Shown: positions 8,903-17,507, numbered from the stretch's first letter. The stretch: 64,000 bases of DNA from Verrucomicrobiota bacterium (GCA_030835305.1 JAURPJ010000010.1:29684-93683), one strand, 5' to 3'. Program-made: numbers and translations. Notes: a model not told the origin generated them from the letters alone.

Positions 8903-9802
8903 ATGAAGAAACGTTTCACACTCGGAATCGCCTTGATGCTTCTCGCCAGTTTTGCCTTCGTCGGTTTTGCTGCAAAGAAGGATGACGAAAAGGGATCAAA
9001 GGTTGTAAGGGTCCTGATTCTCGATGGCCAAAACAATCACAAGTGGCAAGAGACCACTCCGGTTTTGAAGAAAATTTTTGGGAGTAATGATCGCTTCTCT
9101 GTCGATGTTAGCACGAGCCCCGGAAACAAGGCCGCCAAAGAAGAGTGGGACAAATGGCGTCCGGAATTCGACAAATACGATGTCGTGGTCAGCAATTACA
9201 ACGGTCAGATGTGGCCGGGTGAAGTTCGCGCCTCTTTCTTAGATTTTGTGAAAAATGGGGGCGGATTTGTTGTGGTCCACGCTGCCGACAACGCATTTTC
9301 AATGTGGCCCGAGTATAATGAGATGATTGGTCTCGGCGGCTGGGGAGGAAGGAATGAAAAGAGCGGCCCTTATGTTTATTTCAAAGACGGCAAGGAAGTC
9401 GTCGATGAGTCGAAAGGAAGAGGCGGAAACCACGGTCCCCAGCACGAGTTTGTAATTACAAACCGTGCTGATGATCATCCGATCACCAAAAATATGCCCA
9501 AAGAGTGGTTGCATACCAAGGACGAGCTCTATGACATGCTTCGGGGACCTGCAAAAAACATGACGGTTCTTGCCACTGCCCCGAGTGAAAAAACCAAACG
9601 AGACGAACCTATGCTCTTGGCTCTTGATTATGGTGAAGGCCGCGTTTTCCACACCACCCTTGGTCATGCCGATTACTCAATGCAGTGCCGTGGATTCTAC
9701 GACACCCTTTTGAGAGGAGCGGAGTGGGCCGCCACCAAAGAGGTGACAGTCAACTGGTCCAAGGACTTCCCGACAAAAGAGAAAGTCACTCCAGTCAAGT
9801 AG
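8903..9802 (+). CDS. secreted ThuA-like domain protein
   Basis: 299 residues with a Sec signal peptide (about 1-23, hydrophobic core to VGFAA) and one ThuA-type glutamine-amidotransferase-like domain. Characteristic pieces are VLILDGQNNHKWQET, DVVVSNYNGQMWP, GGGFVVVHAADNAFSMWPEY, the HGPQHEFVI segment and GEGRVFHTTLGHADYS. ThuA proteins were linked to trehalose use in rhizobia, but the secreted versions common in Verrucomicrobiota and Planctomycetota have no established biochemistry. Probably periplasmic. ATG without Shine-Dalgarno, divergent from the M20 peptidase. Confidence 0.88.
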   Translation: MKKRFTLGIALMLLASFAFVGFAAKKDDEKGSKVVRVLILDGQNNHKWQETTPVLKKIFGSNDRFSVDVSTSPGNKAAKEEWDKWRPEFDKYDVVVSNYNGQMWPGEVRASFLDFVKNGGGFVVVHAADNAFSMWPEYNEMIGLGGWGGRNEKSGPYVYFKDGKEVVDESKGRGGNHGPQHEFVITNRADDHPITKNMPKEWLHTKDELYDMLRGPAKNMTVLATAPSEKTKRDEPMLLALDYGEGRVFHTTLGHADYSMQCRGFYDTLLRGAEWAATKEVTVNWSKDFPTKEKVTPVK

Positions 9803-9821
9803 GCTGACGACCCCGTCAGCC
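9802..9821 (+). terminator. hairpin directly after the ThuA-like gene
   Basis: ggctgac (9802-9808) pairs perfectly with gtcagcc (9815-9821) around a 6-nt loop and begins at the last base of the stop codon. No T tract follows, so this is either a weak terminator or an mRNA-stabilising hairpin. Confidence 0.35.
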
Positions 9822-9873
9822 ATGCCCTCACTCGTCACATCAATTCGGGCATGAATTCTCCATTCTGTGTCCA

Positions 9874-10746
9874 ATGACGTTTCCCGGCGGGGCCGTGTGG
9901 CTCCCTCTGATTGGTGCGGCATTGCATCCGCTACTCGGTTGGTGCATCCAGAAAGGGACTTCCCACGGCGTCCGTTTGTCTGTCCTCGTTGCGGTTGCGA
10001 ATCTCGTGACTGGCTCCATTTTCCTTTGCTATCTCAGCCCAAACGGAGGTTTGGAGATTTCTGGAAGAGATTGGTGGGCGGTGGGAAATGGAGTTCTCTT
10101 CTTTCTGGGACAATGGTTTTCTACTCAATCGGTGAAGACGGGTGATCTTGCGGTTCATTCGTCGGCATTGGGAATGAAGGTGGTGATTGTGGGATTCTTC
10201 TCGATACTAGTCGGACTTGAACCGAGTTCCTGGAATTTGGTTTGCGGGGTTGTTTTAGCAACACTGGCAGTCTTTTTGGTTTCGGGAGGAAGTGCCGAGG
10301 GTTGGCGGACTCATCGTGCAACCGTGGGTCTTACCTTGGCCGCCTGTTTGTTTTTTGGCATCAACGATTTTCTTACTGGGTGGCAAAGCCGAGTAATCGG
10401 CCCTGACCGCTGGCTGATATTGATGATGGGCACCAGTGGTGTCATTTCGATCGGTCTACTCTGTCGCCGTCGCGAGCAGATGTTAATGCTGGTAGGGAAT
10501 CCGCGCATCACCTTCGTCGTGGTTGGAGCGGGGTTCTTACTGGGGCTACAAGCACTTTCAGTAAACTTGGCATTCAGCCTTTATGGTCAGCCCACTTTGA
10601 GCAATGTGGTTTATAGCTCGCGAGGGCTCATGGCCGTTCTTTTCCTCTACCTGATCGGGCGAAAAAGCGATCCGCGCTTTGTCAGAAAACAGAGTCTTGG
10701 AGCGGTCCTGATGGTGATTGCCCTGGCGGTTGTGCTGGGAATATAA
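9874..10746 (+). CDS. DMT-superfamily (EamA-type) permease
   Basis: 290-residue integral membrane protein with about ten hydrophobic helices arranged as two repeats, typical of drug/metabolite transporters. The second half carries the usual EamA-like end: a helix with QPTLSNVVYSSRGLMAVLFLYLIG, then a charged loop and a final helix. The start is an ATG in tgtccaatgacg, with no Shine-Dalgarno. Substrate unknown. It lies 71 bp after the ThuA-like gene, on the same strand but separated by a hairpin. The stop codon abuts a terminator that serves the opposite strand. Confidence 0.8.
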   Translation: MTFPGGAVWLPLIGAALHPLLGWCIQKGTSHGVRLSVLVAVANLVTGSIFLCYLSPNGGLEISGRDWWAVGNGVLFFLGQWFSTQSVKTGDLAVHSSALGMKVVIVGFFSILVGLEPSSWNLVCGVVLATLAVFLVSGGSAEGWRTHRATVGLTLAACLFFGINDFLTGWQSRVIGPDRWLILMMGTSGVISIGLLCRRREQMLMLVGNPRITFVVVGAGFLLGLQALSVNLAFSLYGQPTLSNVVYSSRGLMAVLFLYLIGRKSDPRFVRKQSLGAVLMVIALAVVLGI

Positions 10747-10773
10747 AAAAGCCCCGACCATTTCCAGTGGGGC
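10745..10773 (-). terminator. intrinsic terminator for the minus-strand beta-barrel remnant
   Basis: Read on the minus strand: gcccc (10773-10769), a loop, ggggc (10755-10751), then a run of six T (10750-10745). The inner AC/GT pair lengthens the stem. It lies 30 nt downstream of the minus-strand remnant's stop, so a minus-strand transcription unit exists or existed here. Confidence 0.75.
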
Positions 10774-10802
10774 ATAAGGTGTCCTAGTGAAGGATCAGGA
10801 TC

Positions 10803-11171
10803 CTAGAGAAGGCGAGTTCCGATTTTGATTTGCTGCTGGATGTCTTCCTTGCAGAGACAGAAGTTGTAATCGGTGACGAGAGTAAGATTGAAGGTCGCAT
10901 CACTTTCGACAGCCTGGACTCCAAGACCGAAACCGATTTTCCAGCGGTCGCGAACGAAGTAGCCGTAGGTGAGCCTCAAGTTGCAAGCGACGTCATCGGC
11001 AAAGTTTACGTTTCCGCCGACACCGAACTCGCGGGTTCCCTGTACAAGCATTGGAGAAAGTTGATCGTTGAGACTGGAAGTCCCTCGTCCAACAATGCCG
11101 GGAACGGCAAGAATCGAGCGTCCAACATTAGACGCAGCTTCTCCGACAGAGGCAGTTTCGTTAACATCATC
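10803..11171 (-). pseudogene. outer-membrane beta-barrel-like protein lacking start and signal peptide
   Basis: An open frame of 122 codons runs from just after a TAA (11172-11174) to its stop at 10803. It begins DDVNETASVGEAASNVGR, as a mature exported protein would right after signal-peptide cleavage. It continues with amphipathic strands such as REFGVGGNVNFADD, LRLTYGYFVRDRWKIGFGLG and ATFNLTLVTDYNF. There is no signal peptide or start codon at the front; the first in-frame ATG (11051) would cut off the first 40 residues. A good minus-strand terminator follows. I read this as a decayed or truncated gene. A +1 frame carries an ATG at 11170 but does not encode a signal peptide. Confidence 0.55.
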
Positions 11172-11253
11172 TTAACGATTGACGAGACGCTGCAAATCAA
11201 GGAACACCAAAGTTAAGGGCAATAAAAGCTACAGTGTTTTATCCGGAAAATCG

Positions 11254-12075
11254 TTAAATTTCGTTAATTACGTCAATGTTAGACGATTGATTCAAATGGT
11301 AAACCCTGTTTTGGGAACCCGGGCAACTCCACGATTCCGACGTCTCGAGAGCTTGCTGCGTAAAGTTATGGGCTTTTTGAGCAGCTTCTTCCAAGGTTGA
11401 ACCGGACGCGATCGCAGCAGCTAGGGCGGAGGACAGAGTACAGCCGGTTCCGTGGGTTTGGGGCAAATCCAAGTGTTCATGCTCGAAGGAGGACATTTTT
11501 CCATTTGTTTGGAGTAAATCCCGGTGGGTGTGGGTATTTTCCAAATGGCCTCCCTTCAAGTACGTCGACACTCCGAAGGTGGACGATAGCTCCGCCACCG
11601 CATTTTCCTGATCCTCCATCGTGATGACTGATTTCCCAAGAAGGATTCCGGCTTCTGGAAGGTTGGGGGTGATCACCGTAGCCAGAGGAAGAAGTCTCTC
11701 GCGGATGGCATCGAGTGCATCATCCTTCATGAGCGGATCACCGGTTGAGGCGACCATGACGGGGTCCACAATGAGAGGGATACCGGTGTGCGCCAGTAGC
11801 TCGCAGACCGCCACGATGTGAGGCTTGGAGTAGAGCATCCCAGTTTTAATTGCGCCAATGGGGTAGCTTCCCAGAAGCAGCCGGATTTGGTCCTGAAGAA
11901 TCACAGGAGGAACGGGGTGAACCTGGCTTACAACGAGGGGTGTTTCGGAAACAACGCAGGTCACCGCGGTCAGTCCATGCACTCCGAAGCTCGAGAAGGT
12001 CTTTAAGTCAGCCTGCAGGCCAGCCCCGCCCGAACTATCCGAGCCGGCTATTGTGAGAGCGATAGGACTTTGCAC
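11254..12075 (-). CDS. thiD: hydroxymethylpyrimidine (phosphate) kinase
   Basis: 273 residues from a GTG start. A ribokinase-fold enzyme that phosphorylates HMP and HMP-P for thiamine biosynthesis. Motifs are the N-terminal [20 protein letters not shown], the central [14 protein letters not shown], and the C-terminal nucleotide/catalytic motif [17 protein letters not shown] (about 211-227), with family length. No other thiamine gene is adjacent and no TPP riboswitch was recognised upstream. The upstream intergenic region shared with apaG holds a perfect 18-bp palindrome. Confidence 0.93.
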   Translation of the reverse strand: MQSPIALTIAGSDSSGGAGLQADLKTFSSFGVHGLTAVTCVVSETPLVVSQVHPVPPVILQDQIRLLLGSYPIGAIKTGMLYSKPHIVAVCELLAHTGIPLIVDPVMVASTGDPLMKDDALDAIRERLLPLATVITPNLPEAGILLGKSVITMEDQENAVAELSSTFGVSTYLKGGHLENTHTHRDLLQTNGKMSSFEHEHLDLPQTHGTGCTLSSALAAAIASGSTLEEAAQKAHNFTQQALETSESWSCPGSQNRVYHLNQSSNIDVINEI

Positions 12076-12084
12076 ATTGTAACT

Positions 12085-12102
12085 CTAAGCCAGCTGGCTT
12101 AG
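12085..12102. promoter_or_regulatory. perfect 18-bp palindrome between thiD and apaG
   Basis: CTAAGCCAGCTGGCTTAG reads identically on both strands. It sits 10 bp upstream of the thiD start and 57 bp upstream of apaG, in the divergent intergenic region. A dimeric repressor or activator site is the simplest reading; the factor is unknown. Confidence 0.4.
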
Positions 12103-12159
12103 GGCGCAAGTTTAGGCGGAAGCGCTTGCTAGAAAATTGGAGTTTCATAGACTTCGCAG

Positions 12160-12549
12160 GTGGACACGTCGTTTCGGGAACTTCCTGGCTTAAGGGTTGA
12201 GGTAGAGAAAGTCATCTTTGTGCCACAGCTTAATGCCCCTCCCGAAAAGCCGTTTCCCTTTGCTTATTTCATACACATTATCAACGGGTCGACGAAGCCG
12301 GTGACAATTCTGGCTCGCAAATGGATCCTAAAAGATGGGACGGGGGAGGTAGTAGTCGTGGAGGGGGCCGGAGTCGTTGGAGAAACGCCCAAACTTCTGT
12401 CTGGAGAGAAATTCTCCTACAATTCATACCATGTTGTGGCATCCAATTCAGAGGTTTCGGGAGCTTTTTTCGGGGTGGATTCGGCGGGCCTTGGCATTCG
12501 AGTGAAAATCCCGGCGTTTACTCTCAGGTGTCCGTCCGTGGGGAAATAA
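12160..12549 (+). CDS. apaG: ApaG domain protein (DUF525)
   Basis: 129 residues from a GTG start. The immunoglobulin-like ApaG fold is recognisable: PFAYFIHIINGSTKPVTILARKW, the glycine loop VVVEGAGVVGETP, then SGEKFSYNSYHVV and GAFFGVDSAG. ApaG proteins are small, with about 125 residues usual. They are linked genetically to Co2+ resistance and Mg2+ efflux in Salmonella and occur in eukaryotic F-box proteins, but the molecular role is unsettled. It converges on and overlaps the last 26 bp of the 5-formyl-THF cyclo-ligase gene. Confidence 0.88.
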   Translation: MDTSFRELPGLRVEVEKVIFVPQLNAPPEKPFPFAYFIHIINGSTKPVTILARKWILKDGTGEVVVVEGAGVVGETPKLLSGEKFSYNSYHVVASNSEVSGAFFGVDSAGLGIRVKIPAFTLRCPSVGK

Positions 12550-13069
12550 TTTGATCCATCCGGCAATCGTGTTTTTCCACGGGAAGGCGTGATACAATCT
12601 GGCACTGAAATCCCACTCCCAGGATTCGCGCTTTGGGAAACCTTGGGATTACCCGGTCATAAAAACCACCACCTTGGCCGAGGCGAAGCCCTTCGCTCGT
12701 AAAAGCCACGCCCGGGCACACGATGACATCGAGGTGACTTGCCTTGGCGCCTGAGAGAGGCTCTAGGACTCCAAAGGCCCCTCGACTCAGTTCTTCAACT
12801 CTCCTGATTCGGATAAAGTCCATTTGACCGGGGCCGATAACCTTTGGAAGGTGCCACTTTACCTCTGGGTGGCACTCGATCAATTCTAGAAGCTGCGGTT
12901 CGTTCGTGAGGCCCGCAAAAATGGCAACGGCTGTCCCTGAAGAAAATTCAAGTTGGTCACAAATATCCCGCGACCCCTCGGCGATTTCGGATTCACCCAG
13001 TTGGGCTATCAGTTGCCGAATTTGTTTCCGGACCCCGGCTTTGGAACTTGTGTTCGTCGACATGTCCAT
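12524..13069 (-). CDS. ygfA: 5-formyltetrahydrofolate cyclo-ligase
   Basis: About 181 residues. The enzyme recycles 5-formyl-THF to 5,10-methenyl-THF using ATP. The N-terminal helix has the ATP-contacting basic residues (KAGVRKQIRQ). The central strands include AIFAGLTNEP. The C-terminal active-site region is DVIVCPGVAFTSEGLRLGQGGGFYD, with the hallmark GxGGGFYDR. The frame extends upstream to 13387, but that translation is unlike any cyclo-ligase. The ATG at 13069 (or 13063) gives family length, so I chose it. This leaves a roughly 300-nt gene-free stretch upstream, where proteobacteria carry 6S RNA. Confidence 0.9.
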   Translation of the reverse strand: MDMSTNTSSKAGVRKQIRQLIAQLGESEIAEGSRDICDQLEFSSGTAVAIFAGLTNEPQLLELIECHPEVKWHLPKVIGPGQMDFIRIRRVEELSRGAFGVLEPLSGAKASHLDVIVCPGVAFTSEGLRLGQGGGFYDRVIPRFPKARILGVGFQCQIVSRLPVEKHDCRMDQIISPRTDT

Positions 13070-13369
13070 AAAACTATAGAGGTAGTCCAGACAGTTGGAC
13101 AGCTTGGCTTCTTCACTATTCTCCTGACAGCGGGAATGCCCTGGGACGTTGCTGCTCTCACATTTGAATTCAAGGCTCCGGTGGTTCGTGGCAGTATTTT
13201 CGACGATAACCTCGGACTTCTCGAGCGGGAGCGCGATGAACATGCCGAGGCGATTGCTAATTTCGTTACAAATTTTGTCGCAAGCAAAAATGCCGATCGT
13301 GATTCGCTGGTATGTTCCAGAAAGAGCTAAGGCCTGGCTCTCCATCTTTCCACAAGAAACAAGCGAGCC
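13070..13369. other. gene-free stretch upstream of the cyclo-ligase; possible structured RNA
   Basis: No convincing coding frame on either strand. Synteny in proteobacteria places 6S RNA (ssrS) directly upstream of ygfA on the same strand. On the minus strand here I see a cctcgg...ccgagg stem (about 13248 down to 13207) enclosing gctcgagaagt, loosely like the 6S apical region. I could not build a convincing long closing stem, so the 6S identity rests mainly on position. A long 5' UTR is the alternative. Confidence 0.22.
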
Positions 13370-13600
13370 ATGGTAACAAAATTTCAACTTAGCAAGGGAA
13401 CGATTTCACTGCCGATAAAAGCCAAATACAGCCCGGCGACCCTGGCCGCTCTTTTGGTGACACGGGCAGAAACGCTTTTTCAGCAGAAGGGAGACGGAAA
13501 TCTACTGCTGGCCCGCGCGCTCATTGATCTCGCGGTAACGATTGCCCCCCATAACGAGGACGCCATCTACGCGTTTGAACTTCAAAATCGACTTCGGTGA
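13370..13600 (+). CDS. small hypothetical protein
   Basis: 76 residues from an ATG. Soluble, helix-rich, with no signal peptide. The second half (ARALIDLAVTIAPHNEDAIYAFELQNRL) looks like a single tetratricopeptide-type helix pair. It stands alone between the cyclo-ligase (divergent) and an ECF sigma factor gene (convergent). The TPR-like pattern and sensible composition favour a real gene; function unknown. Confidence 0.5.
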   Translation: MVTKFQLSKGTISLPIKAKYSPATLAALLVTRAETLFQQKGDGNLLLARALIDLAVTIAPHNEDAIYAFELQNRLR

Positions 13601-13645
13601 AATCAAGTGGAGTCAGTTAACCGACGCGCCCCGCCCGAAAGAGAA

Positions 13646-14227
13646 TTAATCCTTAAGATAGGGCTCAAGCGATTCGCGGAGAGCAGCCCGAGCCCGGAAC
13701 AACTGGCTCTTTACAGCAGACACAGAGAGTTCGAGGACCTCGGCGATTTCCTCGTAAGGCATTTTCTCGTAGCGTCGGAGAACAATCGCGAAGCGCTGTT
13801 TCTCAGGAAGAGAAGCAATCGCGCGTTCAATAACTTCCCGCAATTCGTTCTGCTCGATCGACCTGTCAGGTCGCGACCGCGTATTCTGATCTTCGATGGT
13901 TTGGTGCCATTCGTCTTCCTGCTCGTCAAAAGAGTGTTCCTTCCGCCGTGTTTTTTTTCGAGTCGCGTTGAAGACAAGATTTCGAGTGATGGTGAAGAGG
14001 AAAGTCGTAAATTTGGCAGTGGGCTGGTAACGCTTGGAAGATTTCCATAGCCTAATGAAGACCTGCTGGGCAATATCCTCGGTATCGGGAGATTGATTCG
14101 TCATCTTTGCCACCGTTCCTAGGACGGAACGCTGGTGCTTTTCGACGAGCTTGGCGAAGGCGCTTTCGTCACCCCTCGCAACGGCCGCCATCAGCGCCAA
14201 ATCTTCCTCGTTCGCATCGCCTCCCAT
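13646..14227 (-). CDS. ECF-type RNA polymerase sigma factor
   Basis: 193 residues. Sigma region 2 (about 20-90) includes the DTEDIAQQVFIRLWKS core-binding motif. Region 4 (about 130-185) includes LPEKQRFAIVLRRYEKMPYEEIAEVL and the recognition helix VSAVKSQLFRARAALRE. The linker between the regions is long and charged (RKKTRRKEHSFDEQEDEW). No anti-sigma gene adjoins it: lysA lies upstream on the same strand and a convergent small gene lies downstream. Its control must come from elsewhere or from its own expression level. Cytoplasmic; regulon unknown. Confidence 0.92.
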   Translation of the reverse strand: MGGDANEEDLALMAAVARGDESAFAKLVEKHQRSVLGTVAKMTNQSPDTEDIAQQVFIRLWKSSKRYQPTAKFTTFLFTITRNLVFNATRKKTRRKEHSFDEQEDEWHQTIEDQNTRSRPDRSIEQNELREVIERAIASLPEKQRFAIVLRRYEKMPYEEIAEVLELSVSAVKSQLFRARAALRESLEPYLKD

Positions 14228-14275
14228 TGATTGGATAATTTAACCCGGTGAGACGCTGTCAGTCGCGCGAAAATT

Positions 14276-15562
14276 TTACACTTCTTCCGCCTCGACGAGG
14301 TCTTGGAGAGTTTGGCGCTTTCTGACGACCTTGGCTTGCTCTCCATCAACAAGAATTTCAGCGGGAAGGGGATGCGAGTTGTACGTGCTGGCCATCACCA
14401 TTCCATAAGCACCGGCGCTCATAAGGGCGATTAGTTCACCGGGCATGAAGCTGTTGACTTGCCGATTTTGGCAGAAAAAGTCACCGCTTTCGCAAATCGG
14501 ACCGACCACATCCACGGACTCGACCGCCCCGGCAGATTCAGTGACGGGAACGATTTCGTGGAATCCTTCATAGAGTGCAGGGCGAATCAATTGGTGCATC
14601 CCTGAATCGACTATTTTAAAGGTCTTGGTGGTGCCTTTCTTTTCGTAAAGACACTTGGACACAAGAATCCCGGCGTTACCGGCGATGAAGCGGCCTGGTT
14701 CAAGGAGGATCTTAAGACCCAGTGGCTCGAGTGTCGGAATGATTGCGGTTGCGTATTGCTCCGGAGTAAGCGGACGTATTTCCTCGGGCTGGTCGTTCCA
14801 CCATGATTCGCTTCCGGAGGCCAGGGCTTTTTCATAGACGATTCCAATGCCCCCACCGATTGAGAAGAATTCGATCCCATACTTGGCCTTGAGATCAGCA
14901 GCAAGTGGAGCGACTTTTTCAACAGCTTCTACAAAAGGGGAAATCGAGGTGAGTTGGGACCCGATGTGCATTTGAAGTCCTTTGAGATTGAGATTTGGGA
15001 GCTTCGATGCGCGCTCGTAGGCGTCTGCGATAAATTCAAAGTCGATCCCAAATTTATTCTCAGACTTTCCGGTCGAAATATACTTATGGGTCTTGGCGTC
15101 TACGTTGGGATTTACCCGAAAGGCGATGGGAGCGACCAAATTCAGTTCTCCGGCGACCTGACTAATGAAGGCTGACTCTTCCTCTGATTCCACATTGATT
15201 GAGTAAATACCTTCTCTAAGAGCATATTCGATCTCCTCACGGGTTTTACCAACTCCGGCAAAGGTGCATTTTCCGGGGTCACCGCCGGCTTTTAAGACGC
15301 GGAAAAGCTCGCCTCCCGATACGATGTCAAACCCGCTGCCAAGTCCTGCCAAAAGGCGAAGCACGGACAGGTTGGAATTCGCTTTAACAGCGTAGGCGAC
15401 CTCGTGGTCGATTGCCGAAAAGGCATCGTCGAGCCGCATATAGCGGTCGCGGAACGTTTCGGACGAGTAAACGTAGAGTGGAGTGCCGTGTTTTTCTGCA
15501 ACATCTGCGATAGAAACGCCTTCGCAATGAAGACTACCGTTGGAATAGTGAAACGAGTGCAT
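14276..15562 (-). CDS. lysA: diaminopimelate decarboxylase
   Basis: 428-residue PLP enzyme for the last step of lysine biosynthesis. The PLP-binding lysine is in AYAVKANSN (about residue 60), followed by HIGSQL, the phosphate-binding GGGIGIVYE (about 235), EPGRFI and the catalytic CESGDFF (about 356). The ATG at 15562 (MHSFHYSNGSLHCEGV) was chosen over a start at 15604 because family members begin with this F-x-Y-x-x-G-x-L segment. It lies upstream of the ECF sigma gene on the same strand with a 48-bp gap. No dap genes are nearby. Confidence 0.95.
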   Translation of the reverse strand: MHSFHYSNGSLHCEGVSIADVAEKHGTPLYVYSSETFRDRYMRLDDAFSAIDHEVAYAVKANSNLSVLRLLAGLGSGFDIVSGGELFRVLKAGGDPGKCTFAGVGKTREEIEYALREGIYSINVESEEESAFISQVAGELNLVAPIAFRVNPNVDAKTHKYISTGKSENKFGIDFEFIADAYERASKLPNLNLKGLQMHIGSQLTSISPFVEAVEKVAPLAADLKAKYGIEFFSIGGGIGIVYEKALASGSESWWNDQPEEIRPLTPEQYATAIIPTLEPLGLKILLEPGRFIAGNAGILVSKCLYEKKGTTKTFKIVDSGMHQLIRPALYEGFHEIVPVTESAGAVESVDVVGPICESGDFFCQNRQVNSFMPGELIALMSAGAYGMVMASTYNSHPLPAEILVDGEQAKVVRKRQTLQDLVEAEEV

Positions 15563-15685
15563 CGGGAAAGGGGCGTATCCTCGGTCGGAAGTCCGCGCTG
15601 TCAAGGCTGCACCAAAAGAGCGGAAAATTGTTTTTTCGAGAAAAAGGTGAGCGTTTTGAAATTCTAGTGGTCTTTATTATGGATC

Positions 15686-16447
15686 ATGTCAGTAGTTAGA
15701 CCTAAATACGACCGGCGTGGCTGGGTTATGTTACAGGCGCCTGGCGTCAATACGTCGACCATTGGGGTCTTTTTCATGGTCGCCGTCCATCTTGTGCTGG
15801 CTTTGGTTTTGAAATTACAGGGATCCCTTGCTCTCCAGATGATCTATCTGGAAGGAGGTGTTTCCTGGCAGGGAGTTACAAGTGGCAAAGCATGGCAATT
15901 GTTCACCCATATTTGGCTACATGGCAATTGGTCCCACCTCGCTATCAACGCTCTCCTGTTCTACTATGCAGCTGCCCGCCTGAGCCATGTTTTAAGTAGT
16001 TGGCGGATCTTCACTTTGTTCACTGTCTGCGGAGTGGGAGCAGGAATTGCCCATATTCTGCTTCAGTTTTTCGCTCCCGAAACCCCTCTGTTGGTGGGAG
16101 CTTCGGGAGCGGGTACAGGCTTATTGCTGGGCTTTTTCTCCATTTCTCCGGAGTCGAAAATGATCCTTTTAAATATCTCGGCCCGAAATCTCACAAAAGG
16201 GGTTCTGGTATCAAGCGCGCTTCTCTTTGTGATGACTCCGTGGCTGGGAATTCCGCTGCTTTCCGACCTTGGATACTGGCTCGAATCAGCCGTGGGCGAA
16301 ATGATCTTTCGGACAGCCCACCTTGTGCACTTTGTCGGTGGTCTGTTGGGCTGGCTCCTCATCGGGCGATTTTTCCCGAAGCTCCTGAACGCAAATGATT
16401 TGGCTCGAATGCGGATGGCGAGTGAGACAGAGGCAACATCCCGTTGA
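15686..16447 (+). CDS. rhomboid-family intramembrane serine protease
   Basis: 253 residues with about six transmembrane helices. The rhomboid signature is complete: WLHGNWSHLAINALLFYYAA (the HxxxN oxyanion region, TM2), VGASGAGTGLL (GxSG, catalytic Ser about 140, TM4) and AHLVHFVGGLLGWLL (catalytic His about 215, TM6). The GxSG motif reads GASGAGTG instead of the common GASGAVFG. It would cleave single-span membrane proteins within the inner membrane; the substrate is unknown. The pseudopilins and single-pass sigma partner nearby are only positional candidates. Confidence 0.88.
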   Translation: MSVVRPKYDRRGWVMLQAPGVNTSTIGVFFMVAVHLVLALVLKLQGSLALQMIYLEGGVSWQGVTSGKAWQLFTHIWLHGNWSHLAINALLFYYAAARLSHVLSSWRIFTLFTVCGVGAGIAHILLQFFAPETPLLVGASGAGTGLLLGFFSISPESKMILLNISARNLTKGVLVSSALLFVMTPWLGIPLLSDLGYWLESAVGEMIFRTAHLVHFVGGLLGWLLIGRFFPKLLNANDLARMRMASETEATSR

Positions 16448-16502
16448 TCGCGAGTCATTTGTTTGACGGTCACATGGGGGGCTGCTTGACTCCTACGCAA
16501 GC

Positions 16503-17507
16503 ATGAATAAAGGAACTGTTTTAGTGACCGGGGGAGCAGGATATATTGGGTCGCATACCGTCAGGTTGCTCTGCGAAGAGGGCTATCGTGTCATAGTTCT
16601 CGACAATCTTGTCTACGGGCATGTTGGCGCAATTGTTGATGATTCGGCGGAATTGGTCGTGGGGGATGTTGGAGATCGGGAGCTTTTGACCCGCTTGTTT
16701 ACCGATCACAACTTTACAGGCGTCATTCACTTTGCTGCCTACGCCTACGTTGGAGAATCTGTGACCAATCCCTTGAAATATTACCGGAATAATACCGCAG
16801 AGCCCTTGACTCTGCTTGAGGTAATGTCCGATTTCGGCTGTAAGTCCTTCGTTTTCTCATCAACTTGCGCCACTTACGGAGAACCGGAAAAACTTCCTCT
16901 TACCGAGGATCATTCTCAGAAACCCGTGAGTCCATACGGGAAAAGTAAGCTCATGGTCGAATGGATCCTTGATGACTGCGATATTGCATGGGATCTTAAA
17001 AGTGTTGCTCTCCGCTACTTTAATGCCAGCGGTTGCTCTACCGATGGTTTAATCGGAGAAGATCACTGCCCTGAAACTCACCTCATTCCACTGGTTCTCC
17101 AAGCGGTAAAAGGTGAGATCCCCGAGATTACTGTCTTCGGCACTGACTATCCTACCGGCGACGGGACCTGCATCCGCGATTATATTCATGTGGAAGATCT
17201 AGCTACTGCGCATCTAGCAGCCCTCAGGCACCTGGCCGGAGGAGGCGACTCGCTCCGCTGCAATCTCGGAACCGGAGTCGGAATCTCTGTAAAGCAGATT
17301 ATTGATATCGCTGAAGAAGTCACTGGGCAGAAAGTTCCGGTCAAGTATGGCGAAAGACGGCCCGGGGACCCCGCACATCTCGTCGCTGACCCTTGCAATG
17401 CAAAAAAGTTGCTAGATTGGGAAGCCTCCCGCAAAGATCCTCGATCAATGATTGAAACAGCATGGAATTGGATGTCCCAACCGCACGGTGGACACTTTCT
17501 CGGCTAA
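16503..17507 (+). CDS. galE: UDP-glucose 4-epimerase
   Basis: 334-residue extended short-chain dehydrogenase that interconverts UDP-glucose and UDP-galactose. The NAD-binding motif GGAGYIGSHT is at residues 10-19, LDNLVYGH is as in GalE, and SSTCATYGEP leads to the catalytic YGKSK (Tyr about 145, Lys 149). GTDYPTGDGTCIRDYIHVEDLA is the substrate-binding signature, typical of GalE rather than of UDP-GlcNAc epimerases. ATG without Shine-Dalgarno, 55 bp after the rhomboid gene. Confidence 0.95.
   Translation: MNKGTVLVTGGAGYIGSHTVRLLCEEGYRVIVLDNLVYGHVGAIVDDSAELVVGDVGDRELLTRLFTDHNFTGVIHFAAYAYVGESVTNPLKYYRNNTAEPLTLLEVMSDFGCKSFVFSSTCATYGEPEKLPLTEDHSQKPVSPYGKSKLMVEWILDDCDIAWDLKSVALRYFNASGCSTDGLIGEDHCPETHLIPLVLQAVKGEIPEITVFGTDYPTGDGTCIRDYIHVEDLATAHLAALRHLAGGGDSLRCNLGTGVGISVKQIIDIAEEVTGQKVPVKYGERRPGDPAHLVADPCNAKKLLDWEASRKDPRSMIETAWNWMSQPHGGHFLG

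Noticed and set aside
10830..11216. Plus-strand frame of 128 codons opposite the beta-barrel remnant
   Set aside because: The minus strand carries amphipathic beta strands and a matching terminator. The plus frame looks like their antisense and has no known domain.
12076..12159. Possible TPP riboswitch before thiD
   Set aside because: None of the conserved TPP core elements (CTGAGA, ACCTGA) are present and the gap is too short.
12953..13330. Plus-strand frame covering the 5' end of the cyclo-ligase gene and the gap upstream
   Set aside because: It begins inside the cyclo-ligase gene on the opposite strand, and the first part of its translation has no resemblance to any family.
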